A stretch of DNA of 7,067 bases, taken from contig DATLXH010000121.1 in NCBI GenBank assembly GCA_035576005.1, forward strand, positions 1-7,067, read 5' to 3'. Made by a program: the position numbers and the translations under genes. This DNA comes from DATLXH01 sp035576005 (GTDB lineage Bacteria; Acidobacteriota; Thermoanaerobaculia; Gp7-AA8). Below, in pieces: positions 1 through 5,285 of the stretch; position 1 is the stretch's first letter, and each line of letters opens with the position of its first letter. The notes under the pieces were generated by a model that made no database searches, was not told where the DNA came from, and was given only the letters and a program-made list of their open reading frames with translations.

Positions 1-49
1 CTCTCCCCGGCGGGGAGAGGGTGGTCGCGTAAGCGACCGGGAGAGGGGC
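1..49. repeat. REP-like hairpin element, copy A (cut by window start)
   Basis: An 8-bp inverted repeat, CTCTCCCC (1-8) and GGGGAGAG (12-19), with a 3-nt loop is followed by a second hairpin, GGTCGC (23-28) and GCGACC (33-38), around GTAA. The unit ends in GGGAGAGGGGC (39-49). The same architecture (palindrome, variable linker, GGGAGAGGGGC) recurs in the opposite orientation at 102-154, so this is one arm of a pair. About two bases of the outer stem seem to lie outside the window. Short CCCTCTCCCC/GGGGAGAGGG palindromes are common dispersed intergenic repeats in GC-rich bacteria. I see no gene inside. Confidence 0.75.
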
Positions 50-101
50 CGCGAGAGATACGAAGACCTCGCTCTTTTCGACGGACTGGCGAGACTTTCA
101 C

Positions 102-154
102 GCCCCTCTCCCTGCTTCGCTCCGCTCGCTTCCCTCTCCCCACCGGGGAGAGGG
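102..154. repeat. REP-like hairpin element, copy B (inverted)
   Basis: This is the mirror copy of the element at 1-49. GCCCCTCTCCC (102-112) is the exact reverse complement of 39-49. A linker (113-131) follows, then a perfect 10-bp palindrome CCCTCTCCCC (132-141) and GGGGAGAGGG (145-154) with a 3-nt loop. The linkers of the two copies differ in sequence while the outer blocks are conserved. The two copies face each other across 52 bp, so the whole 1-154 block can fold into one large branched hairpin. That is the geometry of REP doublets (REPINs), which are mobilised by RAYT transposases. Confidence 0.8.
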
Positions 155-412
155 ATTACGCCGCTTCGCGGCTCAACGACGTCAGACAGTGAACCGGTGT
201 CATCGCGAGCGATGTACGGCAACGTGCCGCGACTGAGAACAAGAAACGACGTCTCGTCCCGACATCTTCGCAAAGCCGCATGAACACTGGGAGTTTCCTC
301 GAAGCGTCGAACGAGGGCGCTCGACGCTCGGGATTGACACCTCAGGTCGCTGCAATCAAATGCCCCGTTGAACGGCATCTTGTAGGAGAATCAGCAGCGG
401 AGAATCGAACCT
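155..412. other. Non-coding stretch upstream of hflX
   Basis: I find no credible gene or RNA gene here. The frame open from 280 overlaps hflX out of phase and has arginine-rich, low-quality composition. Several short inverted repeats occur: GCCGC/GCGGC (160-172), CATCG/CGATG (201-214), CGGCA/TGCCG (217-229) and an 8-bp AGCGTCGA/TCGACGCT (303-310 and 321-328, 10-nt loop). The last sits just before the candidate -35 box and could be an operator or the end of an upstream transcript. No T-run follows any of them. Confidence 0.5.
334..361 (+). promoter_or_regulatory. Candidate sigma70 promoter for hflX
   Basis: A perfect -35 box TTGACA (334-339) is followed after 16 bp by TCAAAT (356-361), which matches 4 of 6 positions of TATAAT. 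Transcription would begin near 368, giving a leader of about 45 nt before the hflX start. The -10 box is weak and no experiment supports it, so this is a candidate only. Confidence 0.4.
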
Positions 413-1690
413 TTGAGCACATCACGCGCCGTCCGGCGCGAGAAAGCAATCGCGGTCGGAGTCATCCTTCCGGAAGTCACAAGGTCCGTGGTCGAGGAGC
501 ATCTCGAAGAGCTCGCAAAGCTGATCGAGAGCGCCGGCGGAGAAATCGGCTCCACGCTGATTGCAAAACGCAACGGGCCCGACCCTGCGACTTACGTCGG
601 CTCCGGAAAAGCAGAAGAGATTGCCGCCATGGTGACCGACCAGGGTGTCAGGCTCGTCGTCTTCGATGATGATCTTTCACCGGCTCAGACACGAAATCTG
701 GAAAAGATCATTCCGGCGAAGGTGATGGACAGGAGCGGCCTGATCCTCGACATCTTCGCCCGTCGCGCCAGAAGCCGCGAATCGAAAACACAGGTCGAGC
801 TCGCTCAGATGAGCTACCTCCTCCCACGTCTTACGAAACAGTGGTCTCACCTTTCGCGTCAGGCAGGCGGAATCGGGACGCGCGGCGTAGGCGAAACACA
901 GCTCGAATCCGATCGCCGGATCGTTCGAGAAAGGATCAGCCGGCTCAAGGATGATCTCAAAAAGATCGAGCGAACGCGCGAGACGCAAAGGCAGGGGCGG
1001 AAGGGCGCCTTTACCGTTGCGCTGGTCGGCTACACGAACGCGGGAAAGTCGACCCTTTTCAATCAGCTGACCAGTGGCGACGCAGAGGCCGTCGACCGGT
1101 TGTTCGCGACTCTCGATTCCCGTCTGCACAAGATCCGGTTCGAGATGCCTCGGGAGACCGTGATCATCGATACGGTCGGATTTATCCGGAAGCTTCCTCA
1201 CCATCTCGTTGCATCGTTTCGATCGACGATGGAGGAGGCGGTCTCCGCCGACCTTGCCCTGCACGTCATCGACGCGAGCCACCCGCAGTTTGAAGATCAA
1301 AGAGTTGTGGGCGAGCAGGTTCTCGAAGGCCTCGGCGTTCTTCCCACGAACATCATCGAGGTCTACAACAAGGTCGACCGGATCGAGGAAGGCATTCCTC
1401 CGAATCTGCGGAAGAAAAACGCAGTGTCTGTGTCGGCGTTGACAGGAGCCGGGATCTCGACGCTCGTCGGACTCATTCGCGAAAGGGAGCTGGCTGGTGG
1501 AGAGATGCTCACGCTGGAGATCCCGGTTCAGGAGTCGAAGCTTCTTGCGCGACTCCATGAAGTCGGAGAGATTTTTGAAAAGAGCATGACCGGCGAGGTT
1601 ACGCGCGTGACCGCGTGGATTCCTTCCGACGCCGTCCACCAGTTCGACGCATGGGCAGTGCCGGGCGCCGAAGCGAAACGCCCAGCGTAA
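413..1690 (+). CDS. hflX: GTPase HflX, ribosome-splitting/rescue GTPase
   Basis: The 425-aa product is a full-length HflX, a TRAFAC-class GTPase of the Obg-HflX group that binds the 50S subunit and splits stalled or hibernating 70S ribosomes. The HflX N-terminal domain is clear, with YVGSGKAEEI (61-70), a glycine/arginine linker GGIGTRGVGETQ (152-163) and a helical coiled segment (about 165-195). The G domain follows: G1 GYTNAGKST (206-214), G2 threonine in FATLD (231-235), G3 DTVG (253-256), G4 NKVD (319-322) and G5 SAL (341-343). A short C-terminal domain (about 365-413) completes it. The start is TTG at 413: an in-frame TAG lies at 383-385, and GGAGA (399-403) sits 9 nt upstream. Often hflX follows hfq, but no hfq is visible. 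It is separated by 433 bp from kamA and is probably not part of the downstream cluster. Confidence 0.96.
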   Translation: MSTSRAVRREKAIAVGVILPEVTRSVVEEHLEELAKLIESAGGEIGSTLIAKRNGPDPATYVGSGKAEEIAAMVTDQGVRLVVFDDDLSPAQTRNLEKIIPAKVMDRSGLILDIFARRARSRESKTQVELAQMSYLLPRLTKQWSHLSRQAGGIGTRGVGETQLESDRRIVRERISRLKDDLKKIERTRETQRQGRKGAFTVALVGYTNAGKSTLFNQLTSGDAEAVDRLFATLDSRLHKIRFEMPRETVIIDTVGFIRKLPHHLVASFRSTMEEAVSADLALHVIDASHPQFEDQRVVGEQVLEGLGVLPTNIIEVYNKVDRIEEGIPPNLRKKNAVSVSALTGAGISTLVGLIRERELAGGEMLTLEIPVQESKLLARLHEVGEIFEKSMTGEVTRVTAWIPSDAVHQFDAWAVPGAEAKRPA

Positions 1691-1903
1691 CGTGAAAGAG
1701 CCGTGGCGGCGCGGGCTGTGTGGTGTGGTGTGGCTCGAGCGGCGGGTCAGGGTCCCCTGTCCAGCACTACGACCCGCGTTCATGGCGCGATCAACCGACC
1801 AGACTCCGCAAACTTCGTAGACGCTCGCCACTCGATCTGCCGCTTCAATCCCGTGAGCCGCATCACACTTCACGAGCGATCGAAATCCAGATGAAAACTT
1901 TCG

Positions 1904-1931
1904 TTGACTCCTTCGGAATGTACTCTACTAT
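1904..1931 (+). promoter_or_regulatory. Candidate sigma70 promoter for kamA
   Basis: TTGACT (1904-1909) matches 5 of 6 -35 positions. TACTAT (1926-1931) after a 16-bp spacer matches 4 of 6 -10 positions. The block lies in the most A/T-rich part of an otherwise GC-rich gap, as promoters usually do. Transcription starting near 1938 would give a 5' leader of about 185 nt ahead of kamA, long enough for a regulatory structure. Confidence 0.45.
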
Positions 1932-2108
1932 TTTGTGTTGCATGCGTGACTGCTCAGAGTGTTGAGCATCAACGATTTTGCAGAGCCCTTATGCGCCAGG
2001 TGAAAGTCATCGTTCGCAATCCACTCGTCACGGAACAACGTGAAACGGCCGACCTCTGTCCCGGCCCCTCGCTGATCCGGCTCAGAAAGATCCCCAGTTG
2101 AATCTGGG

Positions 2109-2115
2109 AAAGGAA
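2109..2115 (+). promoter_or_regulatory. Ribosome binding site of kamA next to a hairpin
   Basis: AAAGGAA (2109-2115) lies 8 nt before the ATG at 2124 and is the best Shine-Dalgarno match in the window, so it fixes the kamA start. The 3' arm of a 5-bp hairpin (2093-2097 / 2104-2108, 6-nt loop) ends at the base just before it, which could influence ribosome access. Confidence 0.6.
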
Positions 2116-2123
2116 ATAGAGCC

Positions 2124-3485
2124 ATGAGCTCCGTCCACGTAACAGCAGAAGAACCTCCGTCTAGAAGCGCTGCCGACGACCCCGCGTCCCTCCCCCCCGT
2201 CCCCCCCCCGCAGCAGCTTCGCAAAAATCACCTCGACGTTTATCACGCGAACAAGGCACGTCTCTACCCCGACGTGACGGACGAGCAGTGGAATGACTGG
2301 CGTTGGCAGCAGAAGAACCGCGTCGGCGATCTCGATGACATCGCCCGCCTCTTCAGCCTCGACGAATTCACTGTTGCGCGACTCAGAGATGTTTACGAGC
2401 TCTATCGCACCGCAATCACCCCGTACTACCTCTGCCTCATCGACTTCGACAACCCCGCCGATCCGCTGCGACTCCAGTCTGTTCCGATCTCCGAGGAGAT
2501 GGTCAATCCTGGAGAGCTGGTGTGGGATCCGCTCGACGAAGAAGGTGACTCACCCGTCACTGGAATCGTTCACCGTTACCCCGACCGATGCCTCTTTCTG
2601 GTCACCTCGTATTGCCCGCTCTACTGCCGGTACTGCACGAGAAAGCGTAAGTGGGTCGATGAGGACGGAACCACCGGCCAGCGCAAGGTCGAGAAGATGA
2701 TCGAGTACGTTGCGGCTCATCCGGAGATTCGCGACGTCATCGTATCGGGCGGCGATCCGCTGTCGCTCTCGCTGAATTACCTCGAGAAGATTCTCTCCGG
2801 TCTTCGCGCGATCCCTCATGTCGAGATCATTCGATTCGGATCGCGCGTTCCGGTCTTTCTGCCTCAGAGAATCGACAAGCCGCTGACTGATCTGCTCGAG
2901 AAGTATCACCCGATCTGGATCAACACACACTTCAACCACCCGAACGAGATCACTCCGGAATCCGCGGCCGCCTGCGACCGCCTCCTCCGCGCCGGCGTGC
3001 CAATGAACAATCAGGCCGTGCTGCTCAAGGGCGTGAACAACTGTCCCTACATCATGCGCGACCTCGTGCAGGGGCTCATGAAGATCCGAGTCCGGCCTTA
3101 CTACCTTTACCTTTGCGATCAGGTGATGGGAGCCGAACACTTCCGGACCTCGATCGGGGAAGGAATCGAGATCATGGAGTTTCTCCGCGGCCATACGTCG
3201 GGTCTCGCGATCCCGCAGTTCGTCCTGGATGCGCCCGGTGGCGGCGGAAAAGTCCCGCTCATGCCGAATTACGTTCTCGGACACTACGGAGACTCGATCG
3301 TCTATCGCAATTTCGAAGGCGTAGTCGGCCGGTATGACGACATTCCGCGCGAGCCTCATCACTGCGATCGCTGTTCCGATCGCGAGCAGAAGAGCGAGCG
3401 CGGGATTGCCAAACTTCTCAACCGTACTGCCGATCATTTCGAGCCTGTTGCCGTCAAGGACGGACCTCGAAGCGTCAACGTTTAA
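2124..3485 (+). CDS. kamA: Lysine 2,3-aminomutase (radical SAM, PLP-dependent)
   Basis: The 453-aa product fits lysine 2,3-aminomutase, which converts L-lysine to L-beta-lysine with S-adenosylmethionine, a [4Fe-4S] cluster and PLP. The radical-SAM cysteines are C164, C168 and C171 in CPLYCRYCTRKR. The PLP lysine is K376 in DAPGGGGK. D332 (CDQVMGAEHFRT) and D369 align with the two aspartates that hold the lysine side-chain amine in the Clostridium enzyme; glutamate 2,3-aminomutase replaces these, so lysine is the likely substrate. C307, C414 and C417 match three of the four zinc-site cysteines, and H412 stands in place of the fourth. Clostridium-like homology starts near residue 46 (RLYPDVTDEQWNDWRW). 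The first 45 residues are a low-complexity, proline-rich extension encoded across C7 and C9 runs. Its length and C-terminal domain argue against the shorter EpmB, and no efp or epmA is nearby. Confidence 0.95.
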   Translation: MSSVHVTAEEPPSRSAADDPASLPPVPPPQQLRKNHLDVYHANKARLYPDVTDEQWNDWRWQQKNRVGDLDDIARLFSLDEFTVARLRDVYELYRTAITPYYLCLIDFDNPADPLRLQSVPISEEMVNPGELVWDPLDEEGDSPVTGIVHRYPDRCLFLVTSYCPLYCRYCTRKRKWVDEDGTTGQRKVEKMIEYVAAHPEIRDVIVSGGDPLSLSLNYLEKILSGLRAIPHVEIIRFGSRVPVFLPQRIDKPLTDLLEKYHPIWINTHFNHPNEITPESAAACDRLLRAGVPMNNQAVLLKGVNNCPYIMRDLVQGLMKIRVRPYYLYLCDQVMGAEHFRTSIGEGIEIMEFLRGHTSGLAIPQFVLDAPGGGGKVPLMPNYVLGHYGDSIVYRNFEGVVGRYDDIPREPHHCDRCSDREQKSERGIAKLLNRTADHFEPVAVKDGPRSVNV

Positions 3486-3500
3486 AAAATCGCTGTTGTT

Positions 3501-3535
3501 GGAGACGGCACGACGCCATTCGTTGTGCCGTCTCC
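3501..3535 (+). terminator. Strong hairpin after kamA, possible terminator or attenuator
   Basis: GGAGACGGCACGACG (3501-3515) pairs with 3521-3535 as a 15-bp stem with one G-U pair and a 5-nt loop, starting 15 nt after the kamA stop. No T-run follows on the + strand, so it is not a canonical intrinsic terminator. An A6 run (3484-3489) lies upstream and would read as T6 on the opposite strand, 11 nt beyond the stem. It may mark or protect the kamA transcript 3' end, or lower read-through into the downstream genes, which show no clear promoter of their own. Confidence 0.5.
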
Positions 3536-3597
3536 TCATACCAGAAGCCTGCTCGGAAACTGGCAGCATTTCCGGTAGCACTGCAGAAATCAATCGC

Positions 3598-3945
3598 ATG
3601 TCGAACGAAGCACACAACGCTCTCCGCCGCGCTTACGAGCAATGGAAGCTCGGAAAGTTCCCGCGCGCCGGAGAGCTCGATGTCGAGGGAGCGAACGTCG
3701 ACCTCGCCCACGACGACAGTCACGTCGCAGGCCTCTGCGCCCGCTTCCTCGAGAGCGGTTCGATCGATCCTCATCTGGTCATCCAACTCAACTCCTCCAT
3801 CGAGGAAAGGCTCGCGAAAGCAGCACGGAGATATCCGGACGCGGCTGCCGAGATCGAAGCTCTCCGCGCCTACCGCGACAAGGTCGCGAATCTCGCCGGC
3901 CTGCTGAGCAAAGCGGCCAGCGTTCCCGTCGTCGGACTCGACTGA
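3598..3945 (+). CDS. Conserved-looking small protein of unknown function (115 aa)
   Basis: I do not recognise this family. The product is 115 aa, soluble and mostly alpha-helical by composition, with no signal peptide, membrane segment or metal motif and a single cysteine (C47). Acidic patches (ELDVEG 26-31, DLAHDD 35-40) precede a helical, Ala/Glu/Arg-rich second half, and it ends in VPVVGLD. Strong C/G bias at third codon positions (many CTC, GTC, CGC, GAC codons) supports real coding. ATG 3598 is the sensible start because the upstream extension of the frame overlaps kamA antiphase; the Shine-Dalgarno is poor. Its TGA overlaps an ATG (TGATG, 3943-3947), typical of translational coupling to the next frame. 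Position between kamA and the ATP-grasp ligases suggests a helper, carrier or substrate protein, but that is inference. Confidence 0.8.
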   Translation: MSNEAHNALRRAYEQWKLGKFPRAGELDVEGANVDLAHDDSHVAGLCARFLESGSIDPHLVIQLNSSIEERLAKAARRYPDAAAEIEALRAYRDKVANLAGLLSKAASVPVVGLD

Positions 3946-4088
3946 TGAGCGAGCTGACACGGAGTAGCTCGAGCCGGAGCGCCGCCTTCCAGGCGGCCGT
4001 ACCGCCGGCATCTTGCCGGCTCGTTTCTGCGTCATTGCCGGCTGGAAGCCAGCGGGACGGCCGCCTGGAAGGCGGCGCTCCGGTTTGA
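3945..4088 (+). CDS. 47-codon frame bridging the repeat (possible coupling ORF or relict gene start)
   Basis: An ATG overlapping the previous stop (TGATG) opens a 47-aa frame that runs through the whole 110-bp repeat. It ends at TGA 4086-4088, which overlaps the TTG start of the ATP-grasp gene (TTGA). The peptide (MSELTRSSSS, then repeat-encoded residues) is not protein-like, and I do not claim a function for it. Its two overlaps would let ribosomes step from the 115-aa gene to the ligase gene. Alternatively it is the original ligase start: deleting the 110 bp places ATG 3945 in frame with codon TTG 4085, giving a 10-residue extension. Confidence 0.3.
   Translation: MSELTRSSSSRSAAFQAAVPPASCRLVSASLPAGSQRDGRLEGGAPV
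3961..3964 (+). promoter_or_regulatory. GGAG, possible stranded ribosome binding site of the first ATP-grasp gene
   Basis: GGAG lies 9 bp before the left end of the 110-bp repeat. If that repeat is removed, GGAG falls 10 nt before the TTG start at 4085, a normal spacing. With the repeat present the two are 120 nt apart. This is inference from geometry only. Confidence 0.3.
3974..4083. repeat. 110-bp MITE-like palindromic repeat with perfect 27-bp inverted ends
   Basis: The left arm (3974-4000, beginning CCGGAGCGCCGCC) is the exact reverse complement of the right arm (4057-4083). Between them are two further hairpins: GCCGGCA (4004-4010) with TGCCGGC (4014-4020) around TCT, and GCTGG (4041-4045) with CCAGC (4049-4053) around AAG. 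The whole is one long branched hairpin with no transposase, as in MITE- or REP-type non-autonomous elements. No target-site duplication is evident in the flanks. It fills the junction between the 115-aa protein gene and the first ATP-grasp gene and ends one base before the TTG start codon. Similar GCCGCCTTCCAGGCGGC-type repeats are, to my recollection, scattered in some GC-rich genomes; only one copy is in this window. Confidence 0.85.
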
Positions 4089-5122
4089 AACTCGGGATCA
4101 CCTACAACCTCAAATCGGACGTCACGCCAGCCGGCGGTGAGCCGGACGATCGCTACGAGGAGTTCGACTCGGAGGAGACAATCTCTTCGATCGAAGCCGC
4201 GCTTCATCACCTCGGTCATGACGTAATCCGCCTCGGATGGGGCGCGCCGATGCTCGATCGAATCTTCGAGATTCGGAAGAAGGGACAAAGGCTCGACGGT
4301 GTATTCAATCTTGCGGAAGGCGTCGGCGGTCGAGGTCGAGAGTCGCAGGTCCCCGCCTGCCTCGAGATGCTGGGCATCCCGTTCACCGGCTCTGACGCTT
4401 TGACATTGGCGCTCGCACTCGACAAATCGATGGCGAAACGAATGGCATCAAGTCACGGGATCCGGACAGCGCCGTTCAGAGTCATCTCCTCGCTGAGCGA
4501 GCTCGACGAGCTCGACCTCACGTATCCACTCTTCGTAAAACCTGCGCTCGAAGGTTCTTCGATGGGGATCACAGACCAGTCACTCTGTCCCGATCGCGCT
4601 GCGATTCGGGGGCGCGTCCCACGGATGCTCTCGGACTACGGTCCGGTCCTGGTCGAAGAGTTCCTTCCTGGTGACGAGTTTACGGTCGGCATCGTGGGAA
4701 ACGGTGACCAGGCGCGTGTCCTGGGTACCATGCAGGTCACACCTCGGCAGGCGAAGTCCGACTTCGTTTACTCGCTCGAGATGAAACGGAACTACAGAGA
4801 TCTGATCGAGTACATCATTCCGCCGCGAATCGCGCCTGCAGCGCTTGCCGAGGTGGAGAAGCTCGCGCTCGATGCGTTTCGAGTTTTCGGCTGCAACGAC
4901 GTGACGAGAGTCGACATCCGGAATAATCGAGACGGCCGGCCGAGCTTCATCGAGATGAATCCTCTGCCCGGCATGAATCCATCAAGTAGCGATCTCATCA
5001 TCCTGGCTCGCGGCTACGGTGTGAGTTACGAAGATGTCATCGGAGCGGTGGTCGGCGCCGCAGAAAAGCGCTGGCGAGAAAATGGCCATCCAACCCGCAT
5101 TTCTCAGAGACCTTTGTCGTGA
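4085..5122 (+). CDS. D-Ala-D-Ala-ligase-like ATP-grasp carboxylate-amine ligase (first of two)
   Basis: The 345-aa product has the ATP-grasp fold of D-alanine-D-alanine ligases, which form an acyl phosphate from ATP and couple it to an amine. Visible motifs are VFNLAEG (73-79), EMLGIPFTGS (94-103), DK (113-114), ATP-binding FVKPALEGSSMG (150-161), EEFLPGDEFTV (191-201), and metal ligands D277 (RVDI) and E290/N292 (FIEMNPLPGM). The N-terminus (MKLGITYNL, then EEFDSEETISSIEAAL) lacks the GG-S-x-E-R-E-V-S motif whose glutamate binds the first D-alanine in true Ddl, so I expect another substrate. TTG 4085 is chosen because it gives the beta-strand start typical of the fold; ATG 4013 would add repeat-encoded sequence. 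The last 9 residues and the stop codon lie inside the 178-bp repeat. It is a diverged paralogue of the next gene. Confidence 0.88.
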   Translation: MKLGITYNLKSDVTPAGGEPDDRYEEFDSEETISSIEAALHHLGHDVIRLGWGAPMLDRIFEIRKKGQRLDGVFNLAEGVGGRGRESQVPACLEMLGIPFTGSDALTLALALDKSMAKRMASSHGIRTAPFRVISSLSELDELDLTYPLFVKPALEGSSMGITDQSLCPDRAAIRGRVPRMLSDYGPVLVEEFLPGDEFTVGIVGNGDQARVLGTMQVTPRQAKSDFVYSLEMKRNYRDLIEYIIPPRIAPAALAEVEKLALDAFRVFGCNDVTRVDIRNNRDGRPSFIEMNPLPGMNPSSSDLIILARGYGVSYEDVIGAVVGAAEKRWRENGHPTRISQRPLS

Positions 5123-5271
5123 GACGGCGGAGAGTGGCTTGGATGCGAGGCGCGCGGCGATTTCGCGACGAAGGCATAGTCGACACTATGTCAAGGAGCG
5201 AAATTGCCGTGCAACGAAGCAGACAGGCCGCTATCCGTCGTCTCACGGCGAAGGTCTCTGAGAAATGCGGG
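5094..5271 (+). repeat. 178-bp near-palindromic repeat, copy 1 (complete)
   Basis: The element starts CCCGCATTTCTCAGAGACC and ends with its reverse complement. Pairing extends to 5091-5131 with 5234-5274: 41 bp, of which 38 are Watson-Crick and 3 G-U. Inner parts also pair: 5152-5166 with 5198-5212 (15 bp, 2 G-U) and GGCATAGT (5173-5180) with ACTATGTC (5185-5192) around a CGAC loop. It is one long interrupted hairpin with no transposase, present again at 6929. It supplies the first ATP-grasp gene's stop codon (5120-5122) and ends 14 bp before the start of the second. Confidence 0.92.
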
Positions 5272-5285
5272 TTGCGCGCGTCCGC

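Larger units (their letters stand above)
1691..2123 (+). other. hflX-kamA intergenic region with kamA leader
   Basis: No gene is supported in these 433 bp. After hflX there is a TGTGG-rich patch (about 1718-1734) and an imperfect inverted repeat GCGGGTC (1742-1748) / GACCCGC (1771-1777) without a T-run, so a terminator for hflX is not convincing. The second half holds the candidate kamA promoter and a long leader. In the leader two mutually exclusive small hairpins overlap: TGCTCA (1951-1956) with TGAGCA (1963-1968), or GTTGA (1961-1965) with TCAAC (1969-1973). CCCAG (2093-2097) and CTGGG (2104-2108) form a hairpin directly before the kamA ribosome binding site. I recognise no known riboswitch class. 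Confidence 0.5.

Noticed and set aside
1..180. CRISPR array or tRNA in the repeat-rich left end
   Set aside because: The two elements are inverted, not regularly spaced direct repeats, and no cloverleaf with a plausible anticodon arm and T-loop can be formed.
677..1873. 398-codon minus-strand open frame opposite hflX
   Set aside because: It lies antisense to a clear HflX with all G motifs. The translation is Arg/Asp/His-rich with no recognisable domain, typical of the antisense of GC-biased coding sequence.
1891..1965. 24-codon cysteine-rich frame (MKTFVDSFGM...) in the kamA leader
   Set aside because: It has no Shine-Dalgarno, overlaps the candidate promoter, and would start upstream of the predicted transcript start. 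Its cysteine content is probably chance.
1938..2123. Lysine riboswitch in the kamA leader
   Set aside because: The leader has none of the long multi-helix architecture or conserved core I associate with the lysine class; only short hairpins are present.
2124..3485. EpmB (EF-P beta-lysylation aminomutase) identity for the kamA product
   Set aside because: The protein is about 110 residues longer than EpmB, retains the C-terminal zinc-type domain of KamA, and has no epmA or efp neighbour.
2550..3617. 355-codon minus-strand open frame opposite kamA
   Set aside because: It is antisense to an intact lysine 2,3-aminomutase and has no recognisable motif.
4013..4084. Longer start (ATG 4013) for the first ATP-grasp ligase
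   Set aside because: It would add 24 residues encoded by the mobile repeat (Arg/Pro/Gly-rich) before the natural first beta strand MKLGITYNL.
5034..5261. Stop-free frame through the 178-bp repeat, also open in copy 2
   Set aside because: It overlaps the ligase gene out of phase, and all three differences between the copies change an amino acid in this frame (R/T, A/T, S/L), while the palindrome explains the conservation better.
5265..5285. ATG 5265 as start of the second ATP-grasp ligase
   Set aside because: It lies in the repeat's inverted end, and ATG 5286 begins exactly at the fold's first strand. It remains possible because neither start has a good ribosome binding site.
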